64,000 nucleotides of DNA from the NCBI RefSeq assembly GCF_014649775.1, contig NZ_BMTR01000021.1, positions 62,001-126,000 on the forward strand, written 5' to 3'. The position numbers were made by a program, and so were the translations under genes. Positions within the stretch are counted from its first letter, which is position 1; each line of letters begins with the position of its first letter. The stretch is from Streptomyces longisporoflavus (GTDB lineage Bacteria; Actinomycetota; Actinomycetes; Streptomycetales; Streptomycetaceae). Of the stretch, positions 9,122-17,953 are shown in pieces. The notes beneath the pieces were generated by a model that worked only from the letters and a program-made list of their open reading frames with translations, ran no database searches and had not been told where the DNA came from.

Positions 9122-9205
9122 GAATGCGCAAGCTGCCGGCGCGGGGAGCGGGGCGTGCCGAGGGGGACCGCCGAGAAGGCGCCTGGGCGCCCCTGTGACG
9201 AGAGC

Positions 9206-9242
9206 GGGCGGCCACCCCTGGGGTTGGCAGGGGTGGCCGCCC
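9206..9242. terminator. Bidirectional hairpin between protease and small zinc-finger gene
   Basis: A 14-bp perfect stem (9206-9219 with 9229-9242) and 9-base loop sit between two convergent genes, as expected for a shared terminator. Confidence 0.7.
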
Positions 9243-9290
9243 GGTCACCGGCCTGAAGAGCGCCGGATGGCTCGTCGTGGGTACGAGGCG

Positions 9291-9518
9291 TCAGCGATCC
9301 TCGTCGTTGGTTTCCGGAACGGCCGTCAGGCGCTCCGTCTCGTCCTGTATCTCAGCGGCGATCTTCTTGAGTTCCGGCTCGAACTTGCGGCCGTGGTGGG
9401 CGCAGAAGAGCAGTTCACCGCCGCTCAACAGGACGACGCGCAGGTATGCCTGGGCGCCGCAGCGGTCGCAGCGATCAGCGGCCGTCAGGGGGCTCGCGGG
9501 GGTCAGAACAGTAGTCAC
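9291..9518 (-). CDS. Small conserved Cys-rich protein (DUF7455-like)
   Basis: 75 residues from a GTG start (9518), with GAAGAGG five bases upstream. It contains CDRCGAQAY and FCAHHGRKF, a possible Cys-Cys/Cys-His metal site like a rubredoxin-type knuckle. Short proteins of this type are, as I recall, found beside parE in many actinobacteria. The acidic tail is unstructured. Function unknown; the conserved metal-ligand pattern and coding bias support a real gene. It is transcribed divergently from parE. Confidence 0.8.
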   Translation of the reverse strand: MTTVLTPASPLTAADRCDRCGAQAYLRVVLLSGGELLFCAHHGRKFEPELKKIAAEIQDETERLTAVPETNDEDR

Positions 9519-9958
9519 GTCGCCTCTTCTCTAGCTCGACGAGCTGTCGTACCAGGGTCAACATCCAACCAGGCCGAAAACGTTCCCGCTCGTGGCTTTT
9601 CCTCGAAGTTTTTTCCGAGGCGGCTGTCTGCTGCCGGTTGGCGGCGAATGTGCCGTATTACGTCTCTAACGTGTCGTACGGTTTCGCGCTGTCTGTCAGG
9701 TCGGTCGTCCACCGGCTGGGTTGCCGTTTGTTCATGAGGACGTGCCCGGAGCCTAAATGGTTCATGCCTGGAAGGGAACGTGACGTGCGCTTCACTCCAT
9801 CGAGGGATCGAACAAGCGTGCGGCGCTGGACTAGTGTGAGTTGAGACGAGGGTGGCGTTACAACGGCTCTACCAGGCCTCGGTACCCTCTGAGCGGCAAC
9901 CGAAGCCGGGTCCTTACCCCAAAGGGCCTCACTTGAAATTCAGCGAGGAGCGAACCGC
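9519..9958. other. 440-base divergent intergenic region upstream of parE
   Basis: No gene-like frame with a ribosome-binding site is visible. The region must contain the promoters for the small minus-strand gene and parE. A TAGTGT (9832-9837) is a possible -10 for parE but lacks a clear -35. The first half is notably less GC-rich than the surroundings (T-run at 9610-9616). Confidence 0.5.
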
Positions 9959-12082
9959 GTGACCGCCGAGACGTCCGTGCCGTCCACAGCGCTGCTGACC
10001 GGAGCAGACCGGGACGGTTCCAACTACACCGCGCGGCACCTGCTCGTCCTGGAGGGGCTCGAGGCCGTTCGCAAGCGCCCTGGTATGTACATCGGGTCCA
10101 CGGACAGCCGTGGCCTGCTGCACTGCCTCTGGGAGATCATCGACAACTCCGTCGATGAGGCCCTGGGTGGCTACTGCGACCACATCGAAGTCATCCTTCA
10201 CGACGACGCCTCAGTAGAGGTCCGGGACAACGGCCGAGGCATCCCGGTGGATGTCGAGCCCAAGACCGGCCTTTCCGGGGTCGAGGTCGTCATGACCAAG
10301 CTCCACGCGGGCGGCAAGTTCGGTGGTGGCTCCTACGCTGCCTCCGGCGGCCTGCACGGCGTGGGTGCCTCCGTGGTGAATGCCCTGTCCTCGCGCCTCG
10401 ACGTGGAGGTGGACCGCGCGGGACACACCCACGCGATCAGCTTCCGTCGCGGTGTCCCCGGTGCTTTCGCCAAGTCCGGCCCCGACGCCGACTTCGATCC
10501 GTCGGCCAAGCTGCGCAAGGCAAAGAAGATCCCCAAGAACCGCACCGGCACGCGCGTGCGCTACTGGGCCGACCGCCAGATCTTCCTCAAGGACGCCAAG
10601 CTCAACCTCGACACGCTGCATCAGCGTGCCCGCCAGACCGCGTTCCTGGTGCCGGGCCTGACCATCGTCGTACGCGACGAGTACGGCCTCGGCGAGGGCG
10701 GTACGAAGGGCGAGGAGTCCTTCCGCTTCGACGGCGGCATCAGCGAGTTCTGCGAGTACCTCGCCCAGGACAAGGCCGTCTGTGACGTGCTCCGCCTCAC
10801 CGGACAGGGCACCTTCAAGGAGACCGTCCCGGTCCTGGACGATCACGGCCAGATGACCCCCACCGAGGTCACCCGCGAACTCGCCGTGGACGTCGCCCTG
10901 CGCTGGGGCACCGGCTACGACACCACGCTGCGGTCCTTCGTCAACATCATCGCCACCCCCAAGGGCGGCACCCATGTGGCGGGCTTCGAGCGCTCCCTCA
11001 CCAGGACGATGAACGAGGTGATGCGAAGCCAGAAGGTGCTGCGTGTCGCCGAGGACGACATCGTCAAGGACGACGCCCTGGAGGGCCTGACCGCGGTCGT
11101 CACGGTCCGTCTCGCCGAGCCGCAGTTCGAGGGCCAGACCAAGGAGGTGCTCGGTACCTCGGCGGCCAACCGCATCGTCGCCAACGTCGTCGCCAAGGAG
11201 CTCAAGGCGTTCCTGACGTCCACCAAGCGCGACGCCAAGGCGCAGGCCCGCGCCGTGATGGAGAAGGCCGTCGCCGCGGCCCGCACGCGTATCGCGGCCC
11301 GTCAGCACAAGGACGCCCAGCGCCGGAAGACGGCCCTGGAGTCCTCGTCGCTGCCCGCCAAGCTCGCCGACTGCCGCAGCGACGACGTGGAGCGCAGCGA
11401 GCTCTTCATCGTCGAGGGCGACTCGGCGCTCGGCACGGCCAAGCTGGCGCGGAATTCAGAGTTCCAGGCGCTCCTGCCGATCCGCGGAAAGATTCTCAAC
11501 GTTCAGAAGGCGTCCGTGACGGACATGCTGAAGAACGCCGAGTGCGGCGCGATCATCCAGGTCATAGGGGCCGGGTCCGGCCGGACCTTCGACATCGACG
11601 CGGCGCGCTACGGGAAGATCATTCTCCTCGTCGACGCCGATGTCGACGGCGCGCACATCCGGATTCTGCTGCTCACCCTCTTCCAGCGCTACATGCGCCC
11701 GATGGTGGAGGCGGGCCGGGTCTTCGCGGCCGTGCCGCCGCTGCACCGGATCGAGCTGGTGCAGCCGAAGAAGGGCCAGGACAAGTACGTCTACACGTAC
11801 TCGGACAACGAGCTGCGCGAGACGCTCCTCGAGTACCAGCGCAAGGGGATCCGCTTCAAGGACTCCATCCAGCGTTACAAGGGTCTCGGCGAGATGGACG
11901 CGGATCAGCTCGCGGAAACCACCATGGACCCCCGCCACCGCACTCTGCGGCGGGTCAACATCGGCGACCTGGACGCCGCCGAGCAGGTCTTCGATCTGCT
12001 GATGGGCAACGATGTGGCGCCCCGCAAGGAATTCATCACGAGTTCGGCGGCGACGCTGGACCGCTCGCGCATCGACGCGTAG
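9959..12082 (+). CDS. parE: DNA topoisomerase IV subunit B (ParE)
   Basis: 707 residues from GTG 9959, with GAGGAG eight bases upstream. It is a type IIA topoisomerase B subunit. The GHKL ATPase domain has the motifs EIIDNSVDEALGG, DNGRGIPVD and GGLHGVGASVVNAL, followed by a transducer domain. The C-terminal TOPRIM domain has ELFIVEGDSALG, the DADVDGAHI metal site and QRYKGLGEMD. It lacks the insertion seen in some proteobacterial GyrB. Together with the ParC-like A subunit at 23,763-26,216 it would form topoisomerase IV, which decatenates sister chromosomes. A second gyrase B elsewhere is expected. ParE rather than GyrB is inferred from location beside hrdB and the separate parC gene. Confidence 0.93.
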   Translation: MTAETSVPSTALLTGADRDGSNYTARHLLVLEGLEAVRKRPGMYIGSTDSRGLLHCLWEIIDNSVDEALGGYCDHIEVILHDDASVEVRDNGRGIPVDVEPKTGLSGVEVVMTKLHAGGKFGGGSYAASGGLHGVGASVVNALSSRLDVEVDRAGHTHAISFRRGVPGAFAKSGPDADFDPSAKLRKAKKIPKNRTGTRVRYWADRQIFLKDAKLNLDTLHQRARQTAFLVPGLTIVVRDEYGLGEGGTKGEESFRFDGGISEFCEYLAQDKAVCDVLRLTGQGTFKETVPVLDDHGQMTPTEVTRELAVDVALRWGTGYDTTLRSFVNIIATPKGGTHVAGFERSLTRTMNEVMRSQKVLRVAEDDIVKDDALEGLTAVVTVRLAEPQFEGQTKEVLGTSAANRIVANVVAKELKAFLTSTKRDAKAQARAVMEKAVAAARTRIAARQHKDAQRRKTALESSSLPAKLADCRSDDVERSELFIVEGDSALGTAKLARNSEFQALLPIRGKILNVQKASVTDMLKNAECGAIIQVIGAGSGRTFDIDAARYGKIILLVDADVDGAHIRILLLTLFQRYMRPMVEAGRVFAAVPPLHRIELVQPKKGQDKYVYTYSDNELRETLLEYQRKGIRFKDSIQRYKGLGEMDADQLAETTMDPRHRTLRRVNIGDLDAAEQVFDLLMGNDVAPRKEFITSSAATLDRSRIDA

Positions 12083-12092
12083 CGCACTCCAC

Positions 12093-12123
12093 ACGTGGGT
12101 GGAGCCGATGGCTCCACCCACGT
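12093..12123 (+). terminator. Terminator hairpin after parE
   Basis: Perfect 14-bp stem (12093-12106 with 12110-12123) with a 3-base loop, 10 bases after the parE stop. The remaining 268 bases to the next gene show nothing recognisable apart from the ribosome-binding site at 12380. Confidence 0.8.
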
Positions 12124-12391
12124 TCCGCCCCCTCGCCGAAGTCCTGACCAGGCCCTCTCCGGCCGAGACCGCCGCCATCGTCCGGGCCGTAGGACCGCCC
12201 CGTAACGCCTGCGCGCACGGACTCGCCGCACCGCCGAGCAAGCCGCCGGGCGCCAGGCCGACCCACATGGGGTCTTTGACGAGGTCCTTCACCTGATGGG
12301 GTGAAGACGAGGGAGAGAAGAGTCAGGGATCTTCCCGTTCTGTCCATCCTTGGGCACGCGGCCGAACAAGGCTGCGGACAAGGAGAGTTCG

Positions 12392-12982
12392 GTGGAGAAG
12401 CACGACGGGCGCGATGCCGGGCAGGCGCGGACCGGTGATCCGAGAGATCCCTGGTACGACGCGCTGGCGTCCGGCTGGGGCGAGTTGGACGGCACGGGTG
12501 CGCCGGCGCCCGTGGTGCCGCCCCGAGCCGCGCCGGAGCGGAGCGCGGCCGACATCTATCTGGAGGTCCAGCGCAGTGCGGCCTTCCAGGAGGTGCGCGC
12601 CCGGTATCGGCGCTTCGTCATCCCTGGAGTGGCCGCCTTCTTCACCTGGTACGTCGCCTATGTCGTGACGGCGACGACCGCGCCCGGCCTCATGGCGCGG
12701 CCCGTCGCCGGATCCGTGAACGTGGCGATGCTCGCGGGCCTCGGGCAGTTCCTCACCACCTTCCTGCTGACCTGGGCGTATGCCCGGCACGCTCGGCTCA
12801 GGAGAGACCGTGCGGCGCTCGACCTGCGCTGGGCCGTGTTCGAGCAGAAGCGGGAGCAGGACCAGAAACGTGAGCAGGGCCGGCGCCCGCACGATCAGCG
12901 GGATCACCGGCAGCGGGAACACGGGCGCCGGGAAGCCGGCGCGTGGAGCGTGCAGGAGCCGGTCCCGGGGAGCGAGCGATGA
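12392..12982 (+). CDS. DUF485 membrane protein, partner of the adjacent symporter
   Basis: 196 residues from GTG 12392, preceded by AAGGAG at six bases; a more upstream ATG at 12350 has no such site. A hydrophilic N-terminus is followed by two transmembrane helices (FVIPGVAAFFTWYVAYVV and VNVAMLAGLGQFLTTFLL), the pattern of DUF485/YjcH proteins. A charged Gln/Arg/His-rich tail follows. In E. coli yjcH is the small gene before the acetate permease actP. Here the stop overlaps the symporter start (ATGA), indicating translational coupling and a joint role at the membrane. Confidence 0.85.
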   Translation: MEKHDGRDAGQARTGDPRDPWYDALASGWGELDGTGAPAPVVPPRAAPERSAADIYLEVQRSAAFQEVRARYRRFVIPGVAAFFTWYVAYVVTATTAPGLMARPVAGSVNVAMLAGLGQFLTTFLLTWAYARHARLRRDRAALDLRWAVFEQKREQDQKREQGRRPHDQRDHRQREHGRREAGAWSVQEPVPGSER

Positions 12983-14571
12983 CCCGGGACCACCAGACGC
13001 TGGCGCTTTTGCTGTTCGGCGTGTTCGTGGCCGTCACCCTCGGCATCACGACGTGGGTGAGCCGGAACCGGCACGGCTCGGCGGAGGAGTTCTATGCGGG
13101 CGGACGCCTCTTCTCCCCCATGGAGAACGGTTTCGCCATCGCCGGCGACTACATGTCGGCCGCTTCCTTCCTCGGCATCTCCGGGCTGATCGCGCTCTTC
13201 GGGTACGACGGGCTGCTCTACTCGGTGGGCTTCCTCGTCGCCTGGCTGGTCGTGTTGTTCCTGGTAGCCGAACTCGTGCGCAACTGCGGCAGGTTCACGC
13301 TCGCCGATGTGGTCGCCGCCCGGATGAGGGAGCGGCCCGTGCGCATCGCGGCGGGAACTTCCTCCGTCACCGTGTCCGTTCTCTATCTGGTGGCGCAGAT
13401 GGTGGGGGCGGGCTCACTGGTCGCGCTGCTGCTCGGCGGGACGAGCGGGGCGGCGCAGGCCTGGACGGTCATCGGCGTCGGCGCGCTCATGGTCGTCTAT
13501 GTGTCGTTGGGAGGGATGCGGGCCACCACCTGGATCCAGATCGTCAAGGCGGTCCTGCTGATGTGCGGCGCGATCGCGCTGACCGTGCTCGTTCTGGTGC
13601 GCTTCCACGGCGACTTCGACCAGTTGCTGCGGACCGCGGCCGACCGCAGCGGACACGGCAGCAAGTTCCTCGCGCCCGGCCTGAAGTACGGCGGCGACTG
13701 GACGTCGCGCCTTGACTTCATCAGCCTCGGGCTCGCGCTCGTCCTCGGCACGGCCGGGCTGCCGCACATCCTCTCCCGCTTCTACACGGTGCCGACCGCA
13801 CGCGCCGCCCGCCGTTCCGTCGTCTGGGCCATCGGCCTCATCGGCAGCTTCTACCTGATGACGATCGTGCTGGGCTTCGGTGCCGCCGCCATCGTGGGAT
13901 CCGATGCCGTACGAGGGTCGAACGCCGCGGGGAACACGGCGGTGCCGCTGCTCGCGCTCGATCTCGGGGGCGGCGCGGACTCCACGGGCGGAACGGTTCT
14001 GTTCGCGATCGTCGCCGCGATCGCCTTCGCCACGATCCTCGCCGTCGTCGCCGGGATCACCCTCGCCTCCTCGGCGTCCGTGGCCCATGACCTGTACGCG
14101 TCACTGCGGCGCAAGCGGTCGAAGCCGCGCAGCGAGGTGGCGGTGGCGCGCCTCGCCGCCGCCGGGGTCGGTGTGGTCGCGATCGGCCTGGGGCTGCTCG
14201 CCCGTGACCTCAACGTGGCGTTCCTGGTGGGGCTCGCCTTCGCGGTCGCCGCGTCCGCGAATCTGCCCGTGCTGCTCTACTCGCTGTTCTGGCGGAACTT
14301 CACCACGCGGGGAGCGGTCTGGTCGGTCTACGGCGGTCTGGTGCCCTCCCTGGTGCTCGTCGTGCTCTCACCCGTGGTCTCCGGAGGGCCGGGTTCCCTC
14401 TTTCCCGGAATGGACTTCCAGTACTTCCCGCTGGAGAACCCCGGGCTCGTCTCCATCCCACTGGGCTTCCTCGCCGGCTGGCTAGGCACCGTCACCTCGC
14501 GGGAGCCCGCGGACGAGGCCAGGCACGCGGAGACCGAAGTGCGGGCACTCACCGGAGCGGGAGCCGCGTAG
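12979..14571 (+). CDS. Sodium:solute symporter (ActP/MctP-like monocarboxylate transporter)
   Basis: 530 residues from ATG 12979, overlapping the DUF485 stop by four bases. It belongs to the SSS family with about 13 transmembrane helices. Typical features are EEFYAGGRLFSPMENGFAIAGDYMSAASFLG near the N-terminus and LPHILSRFYTVPTARAARRSV in the middle. With a DUF485 partner this best fits an acetate/pyruvate-type cation symporter. The divergent-facing sensor kinase and response regulator immediately downstream, of the CitA/DcuS class that senses small carboxylates, support a carboxylate substrate. The precise substrate is inference. Confidence 0.88.
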   Translation: MTRDHQTLALLLFGVFVAVTLGITTWVSRNRHGSAEEFYAGGRLFSPMENGFAIAGDYMSAASFLGISGLIALFGYDGLLYSVGFLVAWLVVLFLVAELVRNCGRFTLADVVAARMRERPVRIAAGTSSVTVSVLYLVAQMVGAGSLVALLLGGTSGAAQAWTVIGVGALMVVYVSLGGMRATTWIQIVKAVLLMCGAIALTVLVLVRFHGDFDQLLRTAADRSGHGSKFLAPGLKYGGDWTSRLDFISLGLALVLGTAGLPHILSRFYTVPTARAARRSVVWAIGLIGSFYLMTIVLGFGAAAIVGSDAVRGSNAAGNTAVPLLALDLGGGADSTGGTVLFAIVAAIAFATILAVVAGITLASSASVAHDLYASLRRKRSKPRSEVAVARLAAAGVGVVAIGLGLLARDLNVAFLVGLAFAVAASANLPVLLYSLFWRNFTTRGAVWSVYGGLVPSLVLVVLSPVVSGGPGSLFPGMDFQYFPLENPGLVSIPLGFLAGWLGTVTSREPADEARHAETEVRALTGAGAA

Positions 14572-14623
14572 CACCCGGCGGCGTTTCACCCGGCCACGAA
14601 GCGCCCGGCCGCGCAGCACCCGG

Positions 14624-15304
14624 TTAAGAAGCGCTCGGGGCCCACTCATAGCGGTGTTCCGGGCGGCCCGTGTCGCCGTACTTGAGACTGAGCCGGACCC
14701 GCCCGGAGCGCTCCAGGAGCTTCAGGTAGCGCTGGGCGGTCTGGCGGCTCAGCCGGGTGCGGTCCGCCAGCTCATGGGCCGACAGGGGCCCTTCAGCGCC
14801 CATCAGGGCCCTGCGCACCAGTTCGGCCGTGGTGGGGGAGTGCCCTTTGGGCAGCTCCGGTGCCGGAGTCGCCGAGAGAGCGCCGAAGATCCGGTCGACC
14901 TCGGCCTGCTCCGCCTCGCCCCCGCCGTCCAGGGTGCGGCGCAAGGTCGCGTACGCGTCGAGCTTGGCGCGCAGCCCCGCGTAGGAGAACGGCTTGACCA
15001 GGTACTGCAGGGCGCCGTGCCGCATCGCGGCCTGGACGGTGGTGACGTCGCGCGCGGCCGTCACCATGATCACGTCGGTCAGATGGCCGCGCTCACGCAA
15101 CGTACGGACCACCGCGAGCCCCGTCTCGTCCGGCAGGTAGTGGTCGAGGAGCATCAGGTCGACGGGGAGTTCCTCGACGCGTCGCAGGGCCTCGGCGGCG
15201 TTGTGGGCCTTCGCGGCCACGTGGAATCCGGGCACCTTCGCCACGTAGGCGGCGTTGACGTCCGCCACCCGGACGTCGTCGTCGACGACGAGCACCTCGA
15301 TCAT
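14624..15304 (-). CDS. Two-component response regulator, CitB/DcuR type
   Basis: 226 residues. Receiver domain with acidic pocket Asp8-Asp10, phosphoacceptor Asp54 (LMLLDHYLPD) and Lys in YLVKPFSY. The C-terminal half carries a winged-helix DNA-binding region (LSAHELADRTRLSRQTAQRYLKLLERSGRV). Its ATG overlaps the kinase stop by four bases, so both are co-translated. It lies tail-to-tail with the carboxylate symporter, which is its likely target. Confidence 0.92.
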   Translation of the reverse strand: MIEVLVVDDDVRVADVNAAYVAKVPGFHVAAKAHNAAEALRRVEELPVDLMLLDHYLPDETGLAVVRTLRERGHLTDVIMVTAARDVTTVQAAMRHGALQYLVKPFSYAGLRAKLDAYATLRRTLDGGGEAEQAEVDRIFGALSATPAPELPKGHSPTTAELVRRALMGAEGPLSAHELADRTRLSRQTAQRYLKLLERSGRVRLSLKYGDTGRPEHRYEWAPSAS

Positions 15305-16941
15305 CGTGCCTCCTCCGTGGGGGCCAGTTCGGACTGTGCGAGCGCTTCGGGCAGGACGACGGTGAACTCGGCGCCCCCTTCGGGGGAGGCGCCGGCCCGC
15401 GCGCTGCCGCCCTGCCGCTCGGCCAGCCTGCGGACCAGGGCGAGCCCGATGCCGCGCTTGCCGTGCGCCGGGGGCTCCTTGGTGGACCAGCCCTCGGTGA
15501 AGATCGTCTCGCGCTGCCCGGCCGGTACGCCGGGGCCCGTGTCGCGCACCCTGAGGACGACGGCGCGTCCCTCGGTGCGCACATCGACCTCCACGCGCGC
15601 GTGGGGCGTGCCCGCCGCCGCGTCGAGCGCGTTGTCGACCAGATTGCCGACGATGGTGACCAGGCCGCCCGGGTCGATCAGACGGTCGGGCAGGGCGGTG
15701 TCGCGCGGTACGGAGAGGACGACTCCGCGTTCCGCGGCGACCGTGGCCTTGCCCACCAGGAGCGCGGCAAGGAGCGGATCGCCGATCTTCTCCGTGATCT
15801 GCTCGGCGGTCACCCGGTGCGCGCCCGCCACCTCGCCGACGAACTCCGCGGCTTCCTCGTACATCTCCAGTTCCAGGAGGCCGAGCAGCGTGTGCATGCG
15901 GTTGGCGTGTTCGTGGTCCTGGGCCCGCAGCGCGTCGATGAGGCCGCGGGTGGAGTCCAGTTCGCGGCCCAGCTGTTCCAGTTCGGTGCGGTCGCGCAGG
16001 GTGGCGACGGCGCCTCCGTCGTCCGTGGGCATGCGGTTGGCGACCAGTACGCGCTGGCCGCGGACGGTCAGGAGGTCCGTGCCGGTGACCCGTCCGGCGA
16101 GCACGTCCGTCGTACGGCCGGGACCGAGCGCGGTGTCGAGGGGCTGCCCGATGGCTTCCGCGCCGAGGCCGAGGAGGCGCTGTGCCTCGTCGTTGAGCAG
16201 CCGGACCCGCCCGGCGCGGTCCAGCGCGACGACACCCTCACGGATGCTGTGCAGCATGGCCTCACGTTCCGCCAGGAGCGCCGAGATGTCGGAGAAGGCC
16301 AGGTCACGTGTCTGCCGCTGGACCCTGCGCGAGATCAGGTAGGCGGCGAGGGCGCCGACCGCCAGAGCCCCGCCCGCGTACGCGAAGAGACCGGGGATCG
16401 CGTGGACGAGGCGGGCGCGGACGCTGTCGTACTCGATGCCCACGGAGACGGCGCCCACGATGTCACCGTCGATGTCCCGCAGCGGTACTTTGCCGCGCGC
16501 CGAGCGGCCCAGCGTGCCGTCGTCGATCTCCATGACCTCGCGCCCGGCGAGCGCGTCGCTGGGGTCGGTCGAGACGACCTGGCCGATCTGGTCCTGGTCG
16601 GTGTGGGACCAGCGGACGCCGTCCTTGTTCATGATCACGACGTACTCGGCGCCACTGGCACGCCGGATCCGTTCCGCTTCCGCCTGCACGGGACCGCCGG
16701 CCGTCGGCTTCGAAGCGCGCAGATCGTCGGCGATCCGCGGCTGGGCAGCTGTCGTCTGCGCGATGGCGAGCGCGCGGCGCATGGCCTGGTCGTCCAGCTG
16801 ATCGCCGAGCGGCGCGAGGAAGAGCCCCGTGGCGAGCACGGCGACCCCGGCGGCGATGGCCAGCTGCATCAGCAGCACCTGCGAGAAGACGCGCCGCGGC
16901 AGGCCGAGGCGCAGTCGTCGGGCAGGGGAGGTCGGGCTCAT
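15301..16941 (-). CDS. Sensor histidine kinase, CitA/DcuS type
   Basis: 546 residues. One transmembrane helix near the N-terminus (about 18-45) and another near residue 185-205 flank an extracytoplasmic sensor domain of the CitA/DcuS (PAS/Cache-like) class. A cytoplasmic PAS domain follows (REGVVALDRAGRVRLLNDEAQRLLG). The SpoB-like phosphoacceptor helix is DHEHANRMHTLLGLLEL, and the HATPase has NLVDNALDAA, DTGPGVP and GKRGIGLALVRRL. Kinases of this class detect C2-C6 carboxylates outside the cell. Paired with the response regulator at 14,624; the neighbouring symporter suggests acetate- or pyruvate-like sensing. Confidence 0.93.
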   Translation of the reverse strand: MSPTSPARRLRLGLPRRVFSQVLLMQLAIAAGVAVLATGLFLAPLGDQLDDQAMRRALAIAQTTAAQPRIADDLRASKPTAGGPVQAEAERIRRASGAEYVVIMNKDGVRWSHTDQDQIGQVVSTDPSDALAGREVMEIDDGTLGRSARGKVPLRDIDGDIVGAVSVGIEYDSVRARLVHAIPGLFAYAGGALAVGALAAYLISRRVQRQTRDLAFSDISALLAEREAMLHSIREGVVALDRAGRVRLLNDEAQRLLGLGAEAIGQPLDTALGPGRTTDVLAGRVTGTDLLTVRGQRVLVANRMPTDDGGAVATLRDRTELEQLGRELDSTRGLIDALRAQDHEHANRMHTLLGLLELEMYEEAAEFVGEVAGAHRVTAEQITEKIGDPLLAALLVGKATVAAERGVVLSVPRDTALPDRLIDPGGLVTIVGNLVDNALDAAAGTPHARVEVDVRTEGRAVVLRVRDTGPGVPAGQRETIFTEGWSTKEPPAHGKRGIGLALVRRLAERQGGSARAGASPEGGAEFTVVLPEALAQSELAPTEEAR

Positions 16942-16969
16942 GTGTACGAACGGTACGGCGGCCGGAGTG

Positions 16970-17917
16970 CTACTCCGAAGTCACTGTGGCGCGGATCTCC
17001 TGTGCGGAGTCGTACGCGACCTGCCGCACCGCCACGACATCCATCCGCGCCGGGGCCGCCAGTGCCGCCCCGCAGCTCTCCGGCCGCGGCGGCAGCGAGG
17101 TGCCCCGGGCGACGGTCACGCGCCAGCGCCGCCCGTCGGCGTGGGCCACCGTCACGTCCCAGCCAGAGGCCGTGCCGTCCGTGTGCACGATGCTCAGGGC
17201 GCCCGCGGCGTCCTCGCCCGTCGCAGCGCGCACCGCGAGTTCGGCGGCCTGTCCGGGGCGGTCCCAGGCGGAGCTGCCCCGGCAGCCCTCGGTGACGACG
17301 CGGCCCGCGCGCACCCCTTCGAGGATCTCCTTGACGGCGGCCTGCCCGGAGCGGCCGTACGCGTAGCCGTAGGGCAGGACGAGGAGCGTGGGGGAGAAGC
17401 GGTGCCCACCCAGATGAGTGACTTCCCAGGCGCCTTGTTCACCGGACGCGCTGAGTTCGGCGGCGAGCGGCCTGCCGAGAAGGGCACAGCAGCGGTCACG
17501 CTTGCCGTTCGTGCAGACCAGGGCGAGCGGGTCGCCCGTGTGCGGGGTGCCGAAACCGCCGTGATCGCCCGCGCCGAGTGCCGTGAAATCGAGGTCGAGC
17601 AGTTCCCGGGGCCGGTCCGTGAGGTGGCCGCGCAGCCAGGTGTTGCCGGGCACGGTGTGGGCGGCGTACACCCGGCGGAGCGCGGGGGAGCGGCTGTCGG
17701 CATGGCGGCCGGGGCGGCGGATGAGCGCGATGCGCACGCCCGTTCCCTCGGCGGCCGCCTCGAGTGCCCGGCCGATCTCCGGATCCAGGTGGCTGGAGGT
17801 GAGCGCCTTGGCGCCCCACGGGCCCGGCTGCTCGAGCAGCAGCCAGGTCCTGGCGGTGGCCGCGGTCCCCGCCAGGGGCTCGTCCAGATCCCGCGAAGCG
17901 GTGGCGCACTTACTCAC
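16970..17917 (-). CDS. Sucrase/ferredoxin-like (Suc_Fer) protein
   Basis: 315 residues from a GTG start. The C-terminal half has the thioredoxin-fold ferredoxin pattern of the Suc_Fer family: CTNGKRDRCCALLG and EVTHLGGHRFSPTLLVLPYG, with Cys residues that could bind a [2Fe-2S] cluster. The family is named after a plant sucrase-like protein, but its biochemical role in bacteria is not settled; a redox or thiol function is likely. Lies alone between the sensor kinase and the citrate synthase gene, same strand, with a 36-base gap to the latter. Confidence 0.8.
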   Translation of the reverse strand: MSKCATASRDLDEPLAGTAATARTWLLLEQPGPWGAKALTSSHLDPEIGRALEAAAEGTGVRIALIRRPGRHADSRSPALRRVYAAHTVPGNTWLRGHLTDRPRELLDLDFTALGAGDHGGFGTPHTGDPLALVCTNGKRDRCCALLGRPLAAELSASGEQGAWEVTHLGGHRFSPTLLVLPYGYAYGRSGQAAVKEILEGVRAGRVVTEGCRGSSAWDRPGQAAELAVRAATGEDAAGALSIVHTDGTASGWDVTVAHADGRRWRVTVARGTSLPPRPESCGAALAAPARMDVVAVRQVAYDSAQEIRATVTSE

Positions 17918-17953
17918 AGAGGTGAGCCTAACCTGCGTCGGGTCTGCGGTGTT